64,000 nt of DNA, from positions 193,679,501 to 193,743,500 of the forward strand of contig NC_060207.1 of NCBI RefSeq assembly GCF_021130785.1, given 5' to 3'. Below, piece after piece: positions 33,112 through 48,100 of the stretch (position 1 is the stretch's first letter; every line of letters begins with the position of its first letter). The position numbers were made by a program, and so were the translations under genes. Source of the stretch: Homalodisca vitripennis (taxonomy: Eukaryota; Arthropoda; Insecta; Hemiptera; Cicadellidae). The notes under the pieces were generated by a model that had not been told where the DNA came from, searched no databases, and saw nothing but the letters and a program-made list of their open reading frames with translations.

Positions 33112-36100
33112 TGTTGAAATACTCTGAAGGAAAATGAGATCTATTTTAGAGTAATTTGTATACGGACACAAAATGTATCATTTATATACATGTATATAAA
33201 ATAAATGTATTAAATATAATAATACGTAATGTAATATATATGATATAAATGATAATATACAGTATAAGTGACACATTTTGTGTCCGTATAAAAGTTACTC
33301 TAAAATAGATCTCATTTTTCTTTAGAGTATTTCGATATGATAGCTGAATAAAATATAAATAAACGATATTACATAATAATATTTCGAGTTTGTATTGTTC
33401 TGGTATGTGAGGACCATATATGAGTACTTTACGAGTGCAATTAGATCTAATTTTAGATGGAATGAAGGCGTAATCCAATGAGAAGGAATTTACAAGCGAG
33501 ACCCTCCTTACTAATTCTAATTGCACCCGGGAGACAACCCCTGGAATAACAACTATGGTGGCTAAGACGAGCCCTAGCTGGTTTAATTCCAGTGCACCTT
33601 GGTATGCATTTGCCCTTTGCAACCCTAAGGTAACCCGAGCTTAAAGATATTAACAAACCGACTCTTTAAATTATTGATCCTTTATATTTCTATTTGTTAA
33701 ATATATACGGCGTTTTCATTTATCTGTACTTTTAATATATCTGTGCATATATAAGAAACTAAAAAAAATTTCCTAAAAGCTTTTTTCACCCTTTATAGTC
33801 TGATTCATGTGTCATAATAATTTGATGACCGTTTCATCTAATATTTTATGACTGTACGCCATTTCTCTATTCAATCCCGTTACTTCAGAAGTGGTTCAGA
33901 TAAAATTTGTTTCAAAAATTTCTTTATAATTTTGATTGTATTTCCATCTTTAAAGATTTCGCAGGAATATGTCAGTACTTATGCACATCCTCTAACAAAA
34001 AATGACTATTTAACATCTGTGAATATTTCAGTAATGTTCAAGTCATCTCTAGATTACCCATCCTAAACTAAACTTCACCATATTTATTTGAATCTCAATT
34101 TTGAAATGACGAATTTAATAAGTTTGTTCCAACAGATACATAACTCAGATGAGCAGTCTCAAGAGTCTGAACAAAGACGTCTTCCGACATCTGCCGCACA
34201 TCCAGACTGTGTGAGTAACCATTATTGACATCTCAAGTGGCATTGTGACGCGAAGTGGACTGTTTTAGCCATATGATTGGTTTTAAGCATTTATCAAATT
34301 AATTTCAAATCAATGTCACAGTTTTTAAAATCTAATATATTTTTAATTCATATCAATTAAAGTTTTGCTAAAACAATTTCAGTAAAAAAGCGTTATAATA
34401 ATATAGCAACGTAAGATTTAAGGTTAATTTACAAACAATATTCTCTGACTTCAATTATGTAAGATAAATTCATACTTTTTTTACATTTTTACATACAAAA
34501 TGTTATTTATATGATTTTACTTGTTATTAGAACCCCCTTTTTTTATTTTTTAGTTTACAATGGTTTATATATTTTGGGTTTGATTGATTTAGGTCATAAT
34601 GAAAAGTCACCAAACACATTTTTAAGATTGAATAGCTTTTGTTATTTCTAAACTGACTTGACTGCAGTACGATTTTTCTCTAGGTTTTCTCTTAACTTTA
34701 ATTTAGAATAATAAATGTTTGTCAATTTAATGCAATCTGCACAATAGAGTGTTTCAATATTTACTTTTGCATTATTTTATACCCTCTCAGAAAGTACCTA
34801 TGACATTAAAAGTGAAGTTCATTATTGATGATTTCACAACTGATATCAAAACAGGATTACGTTAACTTTCATCGTTCTGTGTTACAACGTAATCACAAAA
34901 ACTATTTTTGTAACACAGAATTATTGCAAATATTCCCAGTTCTAACTAAGAATATTTAACTAGTAATAATATGAGTTATCTAGTTTCAAAACCAGATCGA
35001 TACCCTTTTTAGATTTTAAGGTTACCATGCTTACTGCTGTTTAGGATTAATATATTCATGATTAAAGACTAAAATATTTAAAACCTCATAAATTTCCTTC
35101 ATTTTAATGTTGGGTAAAAGTATGGGTTGGTTGCAAACACTGATAGTTATAGATATCAGTTTCAAACGCAGAAATATCGTGTTTATTAGTATTTATCCCG
35201 CAAGGTTGTTGCTTGAGCAGTAACTGTAACTGCAAGTGCATGTAATTCACATGGAACCATAATTCTATTATCAGAAAAATTATCATCGTGAAGAAGTCTC
35301 TCTGTTTGTTCTCCAAAAACATGTTATATAGATAAAAAATCTTTATTGTTTGACGTATTGTACATACAAATTATTTCGTAATTTGAAACAATGTAATGAT
35401 TAGTTTGAATTCATTGAACAATAAATACACAATTTACTTTGTGAATATATTTTTTCCCTATTAGTTCCTAATAAAATCTAACTAGCTCATTATTACTACT
35501 GTTTTGCCTCACATAGACTTTGCAAAACACTTCTTTTCATACACAAAAAAGCACAATAAATTTGAAATTGAGATGAATTCGAGTTTGATGAAAAAACCGA
35601 TAGATATCAAGGATTTATCACAAAACTAGAAAGATCACAAGAATATGTTACAAAACCAGATATATTCAAAATAAAAAATGCATTTTCTCTAAAGATTTTA
35701 TACAAAGAGTTGAGGCCGTAATCTTATGTCTCTTCTATAGGAGCTTACAGAAAAACGTTTTTTTATGTTACAACAAACAATCAATTTTACGTGTTTTTCG
35801 TTTCGTGATAAATGTATAAAAACGAAACTTCCTGATTTTGAAACTACAAGACATATATTATTTGACCTTAAGCTCAAATACAAATTTGTAATTTACTATA
35901 TTAATTAATTTTTATAAAGCTTGGCCTTATTAACGTTGCATGATATTACTAATAGAACAGTTTAACTTATATTAATTTAGTGTAATATATATATAGTATT
36001 CTGATTTGGATGACCTAAAAAATGTTTCAGAATACAAAAATCTATTTTGAAGAACGAAATGTTTCAAGAGTTCCGTATCGAGTCTCAGTTTTAATGTAAG

Positions 36101-39100
36101 GATTGGACGGTGTGGGCAAATAAATTTTAAACAAAGGATGTTATTAATTTTTTAGTCTCTCTATGAAAAACAATAACATTAACGTGGTTTTACAGAACAA
36201 TATCACAAGTGCCCAACATGAGGGTGTTGCCCAACCATTTGTTCTCTCCAGCCAATCACCTTAAAGTATTGTGAGTATCATCTATAATGTTATATGTGCT
36301 GTACTTTATCAGCTGTATATTAGTAATATTAACATGCGTGGTAACATCCGGAGGAAGGAAAGGTATAGTTCAAGAACTCGAGACAAGTGGGTCCTAAAAA
36401 CTGAAAAATGTGGAAGGAAAGATTCCACTCAAATATATGAGATGTGTTAAACAAGGTGGATAATATTATGTTAGCCCCAGAGCCCCTGTATTCCTAGATA
36501 CGCCCCTACAATATTGGATGGATTGTTGATTCAATAGAGCGATTCGAGTAATCGGACGCTGATTGTAATCAGGGAGCCGATAACTGTCATTACTCATAAG
36601 CGTGAACAGTTTCTGCAACCCTCAGAGAGCTTTATAGCTTCATCAACATCGAGAAATTGGATATTACCTGTGCGTTGGATGATTCACGTTTGTGTACTAT
36701 TGCTAATTTAAAAAATTGTGTACAAATACTCCCAGATACGTATCTGGTTATTGGATGATGTGTTGATACAATACAGAGATCCCAGAAATCAGACGCTGGT
36801 TGTAGTCAGGGAGGAGATCACTGTCATTACTCATAAGCGTGAACAATCTCTGTAGACCGTCAGAGAGCTTTATGGTTTCATCAACATCGAGAAATTGGAT
36901 ATTTCCTGTGCGTTAGATGATATAAAATTGGCGATATATTTTGATAATTACGTACATTGTGTACAACCCTTCCTAGATACGTCTCTGGCTATTAGATGAT
37001 GTGTTGGTTCAATAGAGCGATCCGAGTAATCGGATGCTGGTTGTAATCAGGGAGCCGATCACTGTCATTACTCATAAGCGTGAACAATCTCTGTAGACCG
37101 TCAGAGAGCTTTATGGCTTCATCAACATCGAGAAATTGGATATTTCCTGTGCGTTAGATGATATAAAATTGGTGATATATTTGATAATTTCGTACATTGT
37201 GTACAACCCTTCCTAGATTACGTCTCTGGCTATTGGATGATGTGTTGGTTCAATAGAGCGATCCGAGTAATCGGACGCTGGTTTTAATCAGGGAGCCGAT
37301 CACTGTCATTACTCATAAGCGTGAACAATCTCTGTAGACCGTCAGAGAGCTTTATGGCTTCATCAACATCGAGAAATTGGATATTTCCTGTGCGTTAGAT
37401 GATATAAAATTGGTGATATATTTGATAATTTCGTACATTGTGTACAACCCTTCCTAGATACGTCTCTGGCTATTGGATGATGTGTTGGTTCAATAGAGCG
37501 ATTCGAGTAATCGGACGCTGGTTGTAATCAGGGAGCCGATCACTGTCATTACTCATAAGCGTGAACAATCTCTGTAGACCGTCAGAGAGCTTTATGGCTT
37601 CATCAACATCGAGAAATTGGATATTACCTGTGCGTCGGATGGATTACGTTTGTGAACTATTGCTAATTTCGTACACGGAGTATAATCATTCATAGGTACT
37701 TCCATGACGTTACATTAACATATCTTTGAGACCATAATTTAAAGCATAGAATAATAAACTTTACTTTTATTTGTGGTATTTTAAAATATATATTTTATGA
37801 ATGTTGTTTAGACAAAAAAGTATTAAATTAATAAGTCTATTTTACTAAGTAAATACACGTGTGTATAAATTTGAATTAAACTATACAGCTCAGATTATAA
37901 TACATTTATAGAACCTGCTCTTAATTGAAATATGTTTTCCATTGTAGTGTTTTTTATCATTACCCATCATAATAAGAGAGTAAGATAATATTCATGGTCG
38001 TTATAGAATATTAGATGTCAGCACTATTTCGTTTACCTTTAGTTTCAATATGTATAATTAATAAATCCTTTCAATCTTATACAAATAGATTAATAATACA
38101 TCTAAATTACTTGTAACATTAAATTATAAAGACAAGTTTATTAATTAAATTAAAACTAATAAATTATTTATTTTCTTCTATATGATTATTTATACTCGTC
38201 ATGCTATATGTTATATAAATCTTAAAATTACAACCGATTTAGGCTATTTACCGATTACATTAGAATAATCGGAGTAGGGCATTTCAGTTAGTAGATTTCT
38301 AGTTTTATGAACGACATTAATTGTCGTTTGTAATTTCGATCAATTAAGAAGGTACAAAAGTAATTTGAAACTGTTGTTTTTAGTTTTGAGCGATTAACTT
38401 AAATTTTGACTCATTAAGTTTTTCGGATTTATTTATTTTATTTTATATTTTATGGAGTATAAACAAATATTATTAGTTATTACTTCTAGTTATGTTTTCT
38501 TTCATAGTATCTATTAATTTTGTATCGCACCATTTTTCACTTACCTCACCTTGCCGTGCGTGGTTTAATTTTTGAGAAATAATCATTTAAGTTTGAGCTG
38601 ATATTATATGAAACTGATATGTTTTATTTTATTTTGAGATGGTAAAATCTCAAAAAATATTTGCTCTCTTTTATTTTATTTTTTGAACAAATGGTTACCA
38701 AAAAGGGAATAAAACGTTGACTTTAAAATGCATTTGCTTTGTAATTCGCTAAGATTAAAGTAAGAATGTGCATTTTAAGTTTAATAAATAGACAGTCATA
38801 ACTTGCATATGACTTGTTTAATCCAGTATACATTTAAGTTTAATAAATAGACAGCAATAACTTGCGTATGAATTGGTTACTCCAGTATACATTTAGAGTT
38901 AATGAATAGACAGCAATAACTTGCGTATGACTTGGTTACAGGAGAGTAATCCACACCGGACTGGAGAACATCCCGGCTTTTAAGGCTTTGGGGAACAACT
39001 TCATCATGCATATGGTGTAAGCCAAAACACTTTAAGAGTTTCCTATCTGTAAAAAGAAAAAAATATTATATTATTTAATTTGAAATCTGTATAAAATTGT

Positions 39101-42100
39101 TTAATAATTGAGGTTCAAAAAATGAGTTAAGTTTTATAGAACGTACTGTAAGGACAAAATCCTTGTGATACGTATGAGCTGAAATAAACAAGGAAATCCC
39201 TGTTGTTGTACATCCCATCTCGCTGTTTACAATAAGTTTGCTTTTTTATTTAAAATGTCGTAACTACTTACATTTTAAGCTCAATTCAATTTTAAGCCAA
39301 TTCAGCTCAGCTATGTGATTTATTACATTCTACTTAAAACTATATTATAAAGAGAGTACATTTTTAATAAATAAAACATCGCACCAGATTATTATATTTG
39401 TTATGCAATTTCTTGGCAACTAACTTAAGAAAAAAATCATTAAAATTTAGCTTCTCAAAAAAGGTAAAAAGCGAATTTGCTTACTCGTTGTGGTGGTAAT
39501 AAAAAAATGTTAAATGTACTTTTTAAATTTAGTTGTAAACCCGATACGTACTAACTGACATACCATTTATTTGTAAATCATTAATAATGTTTTTTTAGTT
39601 GTTTTCGTCAAATAATTGCACATGATGTACAGGTTTATTTTTTGTGCATATCTCAATAATTTACGCCTATTGACGAATTCGTTTTTATGTAAGTCCATAA
39701 AATTTGAAGATTGAAATGACCACCATTCTGATGATGTAAAATAAGGCACGTCTAATGAAAATAAATATATATTTAACATTAAAATGCTATTATTTATCAA
39801 GTAAAATAATAGGTTAAAGGTATCAATCATACAGTCTTTTATAATTTGTTTTACTACGCAGCCCAAAAATTATATTCTTGACTTTCATTGCAAACAGATA
39901 CTTAATTTTTAATTTACACATATAAATTCCTTTCTCTAAGAAATATGAAAAGCGATATCGGTACAGTGTTACGGAAAAACGACTATATGAAAATGACAAA
40001 ACCTTCAACACAGCAGTTTATTTCATAGTTTGTTGTCAATTCAAGTATAGTCAGCTCTTATTTTTACTATTCATTTTTCAGAGATTTCGAAAGCAACAAA
40101 ATAAAATGTCTCAAGAAGAATTCAGTCCGAGTTAGAACTGAGCAGTTGTAAGTATTAAATTGTATATTTTACTTAGATTATAGGCCTACTAGTCCAGTTT
40201 TTTAGTGATAAGTCTTTTAGAACTACGGGGGCAATAATGCTTAGCAAACAGTCGATACTCAAATACAGGCTGTCTTAATTGTTCTGGAACGGATTATATT
40301 ATTTTTAATAGTTAAAAGAATGAATATTTTGTGATTTTAAGTATTGTCAATGTTTATTTTGGTCCGTGTAAATATTTATCAGTTGAGAATATTTGTGAAT
40401 GTTTTTCTTATATTACTTATTTTTTTACTATAATTATTTAGTGTTCATCTTACTTCTCTATTTTTAGCGTAGTTTACACTTATTTCCATGATTATTTATT
40501 AGTATTTTATAAGATACGCGGATGCACCAATTATTTTTTAAACTGACATTTTCAAAAAGTCTATCTTATTAAACTATTTATTTTTCAAAATAATTTAATT
40601 ATAATTACTTTAAAACCAATTGAATGATTACAGTGAAAACACATTTCAACGACATTAAGTCACTATCAGTTACTCATTGAATCTATATCATATGAAATAT
40701 TTGTATTTGGCGCTGAGTTATAGGTATCGGTAATTAGGAACATCTGTTTCCGGTGAACATCTGTTTCGCCCACAGAAGGTTCCGTAACTAGACAGTGACT
40801 GCTAACCAAATTTCTTCAGCTCTTTTTTTACAGTTCGGATGACCCTAGTGACCCTGAGTCTGATGAAGAATTAGCAGTACCATTGCCGATGGACACTGAT
40901 ACAAACAAGAACAAAATGTTTTCTAAATGAATGTAACACACTTGTTTAATTTTAAATGTAAAATAATGGGTTGTTAATTTAAATTACTAACAGTAAGTTT
41001 TTTAATGTTATCTTAATGCTTGCCATTGGAGGATTAAAATGTGTTCTCTTGGTTTCAATTCAAAATTTACAACTTTAGCAAAATGTAATAATTTTCTTTT
41101 GGACGTGGTATTTTAAAGCTGTTGAAGCAAATTTTTTTTATCCAATTACAAATGTTCCAATTTTTTTGCGTAAGAGGCATTTTTTGTTTACAGTATATTA
41201 TATTAATGTTAGTCAGTAAGGATTAACATTAAATTTTGCTCAATTTTAATGATCAAAACAGTACCGTCATTTGTTATCTTATAAAACATAAACAATTAGG
41301 CCGCAAATCAATCAAAACAGTGAAACAATAATGGTTACGAAACAAGGCGAAGAAATTACTAGTAGTAGCGCCTACATTTATAGGCCAGAATCCAGGTCTC
41401 TTCTTTTGTCTCGCGATCAGTAGACGGTGTCTGCTAACCAAATTTCTTCATATCTTTATTTTACATTCTATGTACAGTATGACTATTGGAAATGACTACT
41501 TAATTAAAATAAGGCCATTGTTAACAATATTAACAAATAAATAAATATAATAATAAGTTTAATATTAATAAACAAATAATAATATTTAAATGTAATTTAA
41601 ATAATACAATTAAAATTTAATTTTAATTAAAAATTAAAAAATAATTAATTTGATTTTTAAAATGTATTTAATTTAAATAACCTAATAATAAGCTACCCGA
41701 CACAGACTCTGTAGGCCTACTCACATCAGTGCTATGATGTTTAGACAAAGAACAGTAACAAGACAACAGTTGTCTGATGTTATTTTCGTTCCAGCTTGCT
41801 TGCTTACAACAAGATTTCGCGGGTTGAGGAATGGGCCTTCAACGGATCAGAAATAGGAAAACTGTGAGTATTTGTCCATCCACGTTCTTGTTGTTGAACA
41901 CCTGTAAACTTAGAGAGCCTTGAAAACCCAGCCTGTGAGAACTCGCTTGCAATAATAGTTTACAGCCGAATTACAGTAGTTTACAGTGTCAAAAATCTCA
42001 AGCTGTTTGGTTCAGAATTGCTTCTCATAAATTTCTGATAAAAATAATTTTATTTTTGATTTTTATGACTAAAAACAATAAAAGTAATTTTCTAGCTTGC

Positions 42101-45100
42101 AGCAGTAAAAATAAATTTATGAGTGAAATTGCTAAAGATGTTACTGTTTATAGTATTATTAATGATTTTCTGAACTACTGCGATTGACATCATAGCAATA
42201 CCGAAGTCCGGAAAAGGAAAATGTGTACAGATAGGCTACTGCACTTGACGAATATAATGTGTTGTGCCATTTTAAACATTTTATATAATTATGAGCACTG
42301 CTCAAAGCATATTTTTCAACCACTGTTTTAAAAATAGCAGTAGGACTATCAGTGAGTAGTAAAGGGGGGGGGGGTGGAAGAGAGAGTTAATTTAAAAATG
42401 TTGTGAATTCTTTCGTTTGAATAAAAATTTTACTATTTAAAGATGTTAATATAACAAGTATTATGAACCTGTGGAAGCTGTTAATTTTTGCTCTACTGTT
42501 GAAACACTTTTACGACATTATTGGTAATTGTTGAATCATGGGAGTTGGCTTGTTAAATATTATAGTTAATATGCATCTATACACTTAACAGGTATAACCG
42601 AAACAATTTTGGATTCGTATCTTGAAAATGAAACAACCCATCATTCTAAGGCCAAAATTAGGGGCATAGAAGTGTCTGAGTTTAACATTATTTGTCTGTG
42701 TTTAAACTCAAGGATATTCAACTACAGCTAGCCTTTATGTAAGTACGAGTATCTGCAAAGTTTAAATTACATAATACAATTTTTTTTAAACAACTGTATA
42801 TCATACTTTTTTGAGCGAGAAAAACGAGAATGCATTAATGTATTGGAACTTTCATTATTAAAGTGTGGTCTAAACTTTAAAACAATCACAGGTGTTGTAG
42901 AGGTAAAGAATTAATTGAATTTCCAATACTTCGAACTCGAAGTTCTAAGTAATTGGGTTATATTTACAAGGCGCTTTTTCTGAGCTACGGTTCAAGAAAA
43001 CTTGGGATCCTAAGATGTTTTATTTATTGGTCTGTTCGATTGGGAATCCAATCCTCTCACGTTTGACTTTTGAGCTGTGAGAATTATTATGTCCAATAAT
43101 AACTTCACGGCATTTTCACTATCAACTAAACTTATAAAACGAAATAAAAAATATATAAAACAAAATCTAAAGATAAAACGTTTGCACTGCGGGTGCAGAG
43201 AAACTCAACACCGCGTGCAAAGTAACCTGATTACATAGTCGGCTTCAGCAAATTGGGTTACGTAACGGTAGGCTTGTTATGAATTTGTAACGTGTGTTAC
43301 ATGATGTTAGTTTTTAGTGACAGCTTTGTTTGTGTTTCCAATTCTCAGCTTGGTATTTGTCACTTGTCAATTATTTTCACCACGGACATTTACGAATTAG
43401 TAGGAATAAAAATCAGCATCTTTGTTTAAATTTTATTTTTGACGTTGAACGAGCTGTGAACAGGATTTTCAGACATCCGTCGTCCAATAACACAACGTTT
43501 CGAGATCTGCAATCTGGTCCCTTCCTCAGGTGAAAAGCTAACGAAACAATCTACGATAATATAAGCGTCATACCAATGCGTTGTGACGCGCATATAAGTA
43601 ATAATAAGTAATCACGACGTGTTGTGTATTAGCTCAATGCTCTAATACGTGTCAAAATAGGTCTACAAGCAATAACCAATCACTGACAACTGGCCAGTGT
43701 CAAAAACGTTTTTCTCAAAAATGTATGTAGTTATCGAAATCTACAGTTTATTGTACTGTATGTGACTTGTGTAGTTTTTATTGAGAACGAATGAATCTAG
43801 AATCCATTAATGAGTTAAAGGTTATAGTAGATATTTCTAATATACTCAATGTCATAAAAACCGGAAAAAAGTAGCTTGTGTTCAAACCATACAGAATCAT
43901 ATTATTGTTTCATCTAATAAAAAAACTAAAATGTCACGGTTCATTTGTTTTCAATGTGAGGATAAATTTCCTGTGCGTATTCGCTTCGCTGCTTTTATTT
44001 CGAACATTACAGTGCAGTTATGAATATTACTTTCATTTGTCTCTACATATTCATAATGTAAACTAATGTACGGTTGATATTGCAAAACCTTTGTGGAGTT
44101 TTTATTACGACAAAGAACTTTGTTTATTTCATTCGAATACACTTTCAATGACTTTGGCTGTTTCGCAATTTGAAATAAAATTGTAATTTTAAGCTTAGAA
44201 ATGAAATTAAATTTTACATATGCCCCGCCTTCTTTATGTAGCTTTTTTGTAACAACTTTATACATTACACATTACACTTTATACAACTTATAACTCACTA
44301 AAATTCACAACCACTGAAAATTTATTTTAATCTTAGAAATGGATGAACTGTAAATTTATTTTTTATCCTAGATTGAAAGTAATTATATTATTTCAAGCCC
44401 AAATATTTAATTTCAGTCATTGATGGCTTTAAATGTGTAAATTTTTAATGGATTTTTCTAACGTGAAAAGAGTGTGGAATGTAAAAAAATGGATGTATAA
44501 AGTAAACAAAGTTTTGGGGGAAAACACTGTCATTATCAATTCGTTGCCTACATTTAATTATAGCTTTTAAGTTTTAATCGATTTTTTTATTTCTGTTAAA
44601 ATTGAAGCAAAACAATATTAATTAAAACTCATCAAAATTGTAAACATATCGATTAACAGATAATATCATGAAGCTGTTTAAGTTAAAATGTTTATTGTAG
44701 AATACGTATTTAAATATCCGTAAAAATATTTCATCTAAACAGATAACAGCTATGTAATTTGTAATAATTATATAGTGCTTCTGAGATATATATAATTAAG
44801 ACCATGTTTAATGGATAAGCAACATAAACCACTTACATGTCGGTCGTTCTGTATAAACGATGTATAGCATAATTTACATATATAATAATAAAACATTATT
44901 ATACATTTCTAGAACTACATTTTTAGGCCCAACCAGTAACATATTCGCTACTGCGATCGTATTCTGAGGGCAGTACGTACGAAGTTGTTTTATTTGTTTC
45001 TATTACACAAACTATTCGTAACAAGTTATAAGTGATATCTAGAAGCTTAGCCACATAACTACTCGTATAATAACAATGTAGGTAAAGATGAATTCAACCG

Positions 45101-48100
45101 TGATCGGCCAAAGTTAGCCGAAGATCTGCTTACACACGGACTGGCCACTTTATAAAATGTATTTTTGGCCGTCTATGCTGCGTATGCCACTTGTTATCGC
45201 GCCAATCTGCAATCGAATCTGGACTGTTTTGTTATGCAAAACAGTCATCAACTTATGAAACTAGGCAATACAACGTGATGTAATCGTAGAATTTTAAATA
45301 CATATACTCTTTGCATTTACAATGTCGTTAATAAACACGTTAATAAAAATAATAAGTCCAAGATGTGAACACTGAGGTACGCCATATACTCCTATGAACT
45401 CGGATGAAATATAACTTAGCATCTTTACCTTCCTACCTCTTTGTCTTCTGTTGACAAAATAGCTGCAGAAACTCAATTAAGAAATATCCTGAAAACAGAT
45501 AATCAAAAGCCGTTCAGTCTTGGAGAGATATTACTAAACGTGCTAAGATAAGAGATTTTTGGCCATCAAAAATAAAGCTATTTTACCCAAATAAATTCAC
45601 AATGCTTTTACAAAATTTATCAGAATATAGTACAGTTACCAATCTAATATTTTCTAATAATAACCAGAGAGACGTTAAAATGTAATTAATTATTGCAGAT
45701 ACGAAAACAATGCTGTTAGTAACCACTGCATACCTTATTGTATAAGTTATTCTAATTAAATTTTGTAAAGACATCATTACCAATTATTTAATCATTAATA
45801 ATCGTTTGATCTTCACTCTAAAATTTGTGTAACATCGTAAAAGAATTGTCTCTTACAATACTTCTACAACAAATAATCGTCCACAGCAGACGAAACTTCT
45901 CCATCTTTTATACATGTTAACTTTGGAAAACGCATAACAGTGACGACATCGCAGGAAGTTCTATTAACCATTAATCTTAATAACTGATAATTCTGAACCA
46001 ATAACAAATATTTCCGATCTCATTGGAATGAATCTTATCGGTCCTAATACGGACCCAATACAAGATTCTCATATTTCCTGGTACGGACTTGATAAAACTA
46101 AATTCAGGAACAATAAAATGTTAACATAAGTATTCCAACTGTCGCCACAGAGCGTCATAGCTGAGGAAGAACAGGTTTCAGCTTAACACCAGAGGAGGAC
46201 AATACTTTATTTCGTACCTACTAATTTTTTGAAACGTAATTTTTTATTCGAGATTTGCCACATTCTAGGTACATATTTCTGCTTGTTTTTTATGGAGAAG
46301 CTCAATTTTGTTATAGAAGTTTGACCTGGTATTATGTATTTATTTAGTTTGATCCACCAATATGAATTCAATATTTTATAATCGCGCAAAGGTAGAGACA
46401 TAATTATAAAGCTCTTAACAACAATGTTAGACTTACTAAACTATTTAAAAATATGTGCAGTATGACTCAAATATTCAATTAATACAAATTCAAGGTTTGA
46501 GTTTTTAATTTAAATTATTTGGAACTTTTTTAAGCCGTGTTAAATATTCTAGAAGAATAACTATATAAAACACTCAATATTCAATCTTGTCGTAACTCTG
46601 AACCAAAGTGTTAAATCCCAGGCAGGAACTGTAGTATCATACGCTCTCCACTAAATGTATAGCCTACTATTAATTTATTTTTCTTACTGCAGTGCGTCAC
46701 CCAGTAGTTACGTTACTGAACATAAATTTTGGGTTTTCACTAATCACTTTTACCGGAATAACGGTTTAGGTCATTTAGACATCAAAACGTATCGAGTTTG
46801 GCAGAAAACATGTTTACTCATTACCACTGTGTGACTTCAATGTATTTACATGTAACTAAAAGATTGATATCTTTGTGTATAAGATTACAAAATATTCTTA
46901 TATTTAAAAGGCTGTATTTGAATGTTATTTTATTTTAAGGCTTAACGATGTAAAGAAAAATCCTGTTTGTTTTATATTGAATTACTAATGGTATGTCATA
47001 AATTGTTGTTGAAGTACACCGTGTGTTTTAAAAGTTCCTCCCGCCTATTTACTTTCTTATGAATAGAGATGGAGTGATTTATTTTGGGAGATGTTTAACT
47101 TATATGACCAACTGAGGAGATTATTATTTATGAAAATTTGAAAATTAGTATGCAAGATACATTTATTCCAGTTACTGTGTCTCCTGGTAACCAATAAGAG
47201 ATATCATGACAAAATCAGCCATGGGTATTCCCAGGACTTCGTTTGTTGAATCTTGTGGGGGTTTGTAAAACAGTTCAAACTTTAATTGGCCACCAAATTT
47301 GATTGGGTAACATTAGAGACCTCTAGTTTGTGCCATCCTTCTTTTTTATAATACCTTTAAAATGAGTTGTCACTTGTTAGAGATTCTTATTTAAAGTGAC
47401 TTACTCCAAAAATACCCCATTTGGAGAGAGGTCAAAAGTTTTCATACATCAAAAATTTCCTCAGTTGGTCATATAAACATATCCCAAAGTAAATCACTCC
47501 ATCTTTATTCATAAGAAAGTTAATAGTATGGGGAGGAGTGGGACTTTTAAGACACCCGGTATTTCGTATAGTTTAATCCTAAGGAATGCAAAACTACTTC
47601 ATCTTTAACGACACTGCAACAGCTTGTAGTGAAGTATGAAGCTGTGTTAATATCATACCAAATGCCCAACCTTTTACTGTTACGTAGGTATGTTTTTTGA
47701 ACATTAGTAATATATTTCAATATTGGTACATGTTACTGAAGGTATTTTTCATCTTTAAAGGAGTTTCAGAGGCAACCGGGAACTGACCGACCTCTCTCCA
47801 GACGCCTTCAGAGGACTAACTAGCCTTAGAGACCTGTAAGTTGACATTTTATCTGTGAATCTGTGAATTAAACAATTCAAGGCGCATTTGTGCGTGCATC
47901 TATTAATAGTCTTTACAAGTGTAATTCCTTTTCTTGTCGTTTTAACGTGGTTGTAATTAAAATTTTATATGGTTGGCTTCCGTTTACGATACCCTTATAG
48001 TGTAAATTAATTTTACTGTTTATCACATTATATATTATATTTTCATGAATTCGCCACAGACTAGAAAGACACACTCGGCTTTGGTAATGGTAAACATACT

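Larger units (their letters stand above)
30682..34135 (+). other. LGR1 intron with SINE, microsatellite and hairpin element
   Basis: Holds the 5S-like SINE (31088-31300), the (TG)n block (32933-33110) and the foldback at 33113-33341; the rest is AT-rich without features. Confidence 0.6.
41864..47760 (+). other. Long LGR1 intron with LINE fragment and MITE
   Basis: 5.9 kb. Contains a G10 run near 42364, a Penelope-associated-looking sequence near 43440-43530 (low confidence), a minus-strand LINE RT fragment (45300-45520) and the MITE at 47014-47563. No exon found. Confidence 0.5.

Noticed and set aside
32887..33171. His/Thr repeat protein on the minus strand
   Set aside because: Pure translation of the (TG)n microsatellite.
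43440..43535. Penelope-like 3' sequence near the GAGATCTGCAATCTGGTC word
   Set aside because: It reminded me of repeats linked to Penelope-like elements, but there is no coding support in the neighbourhood.
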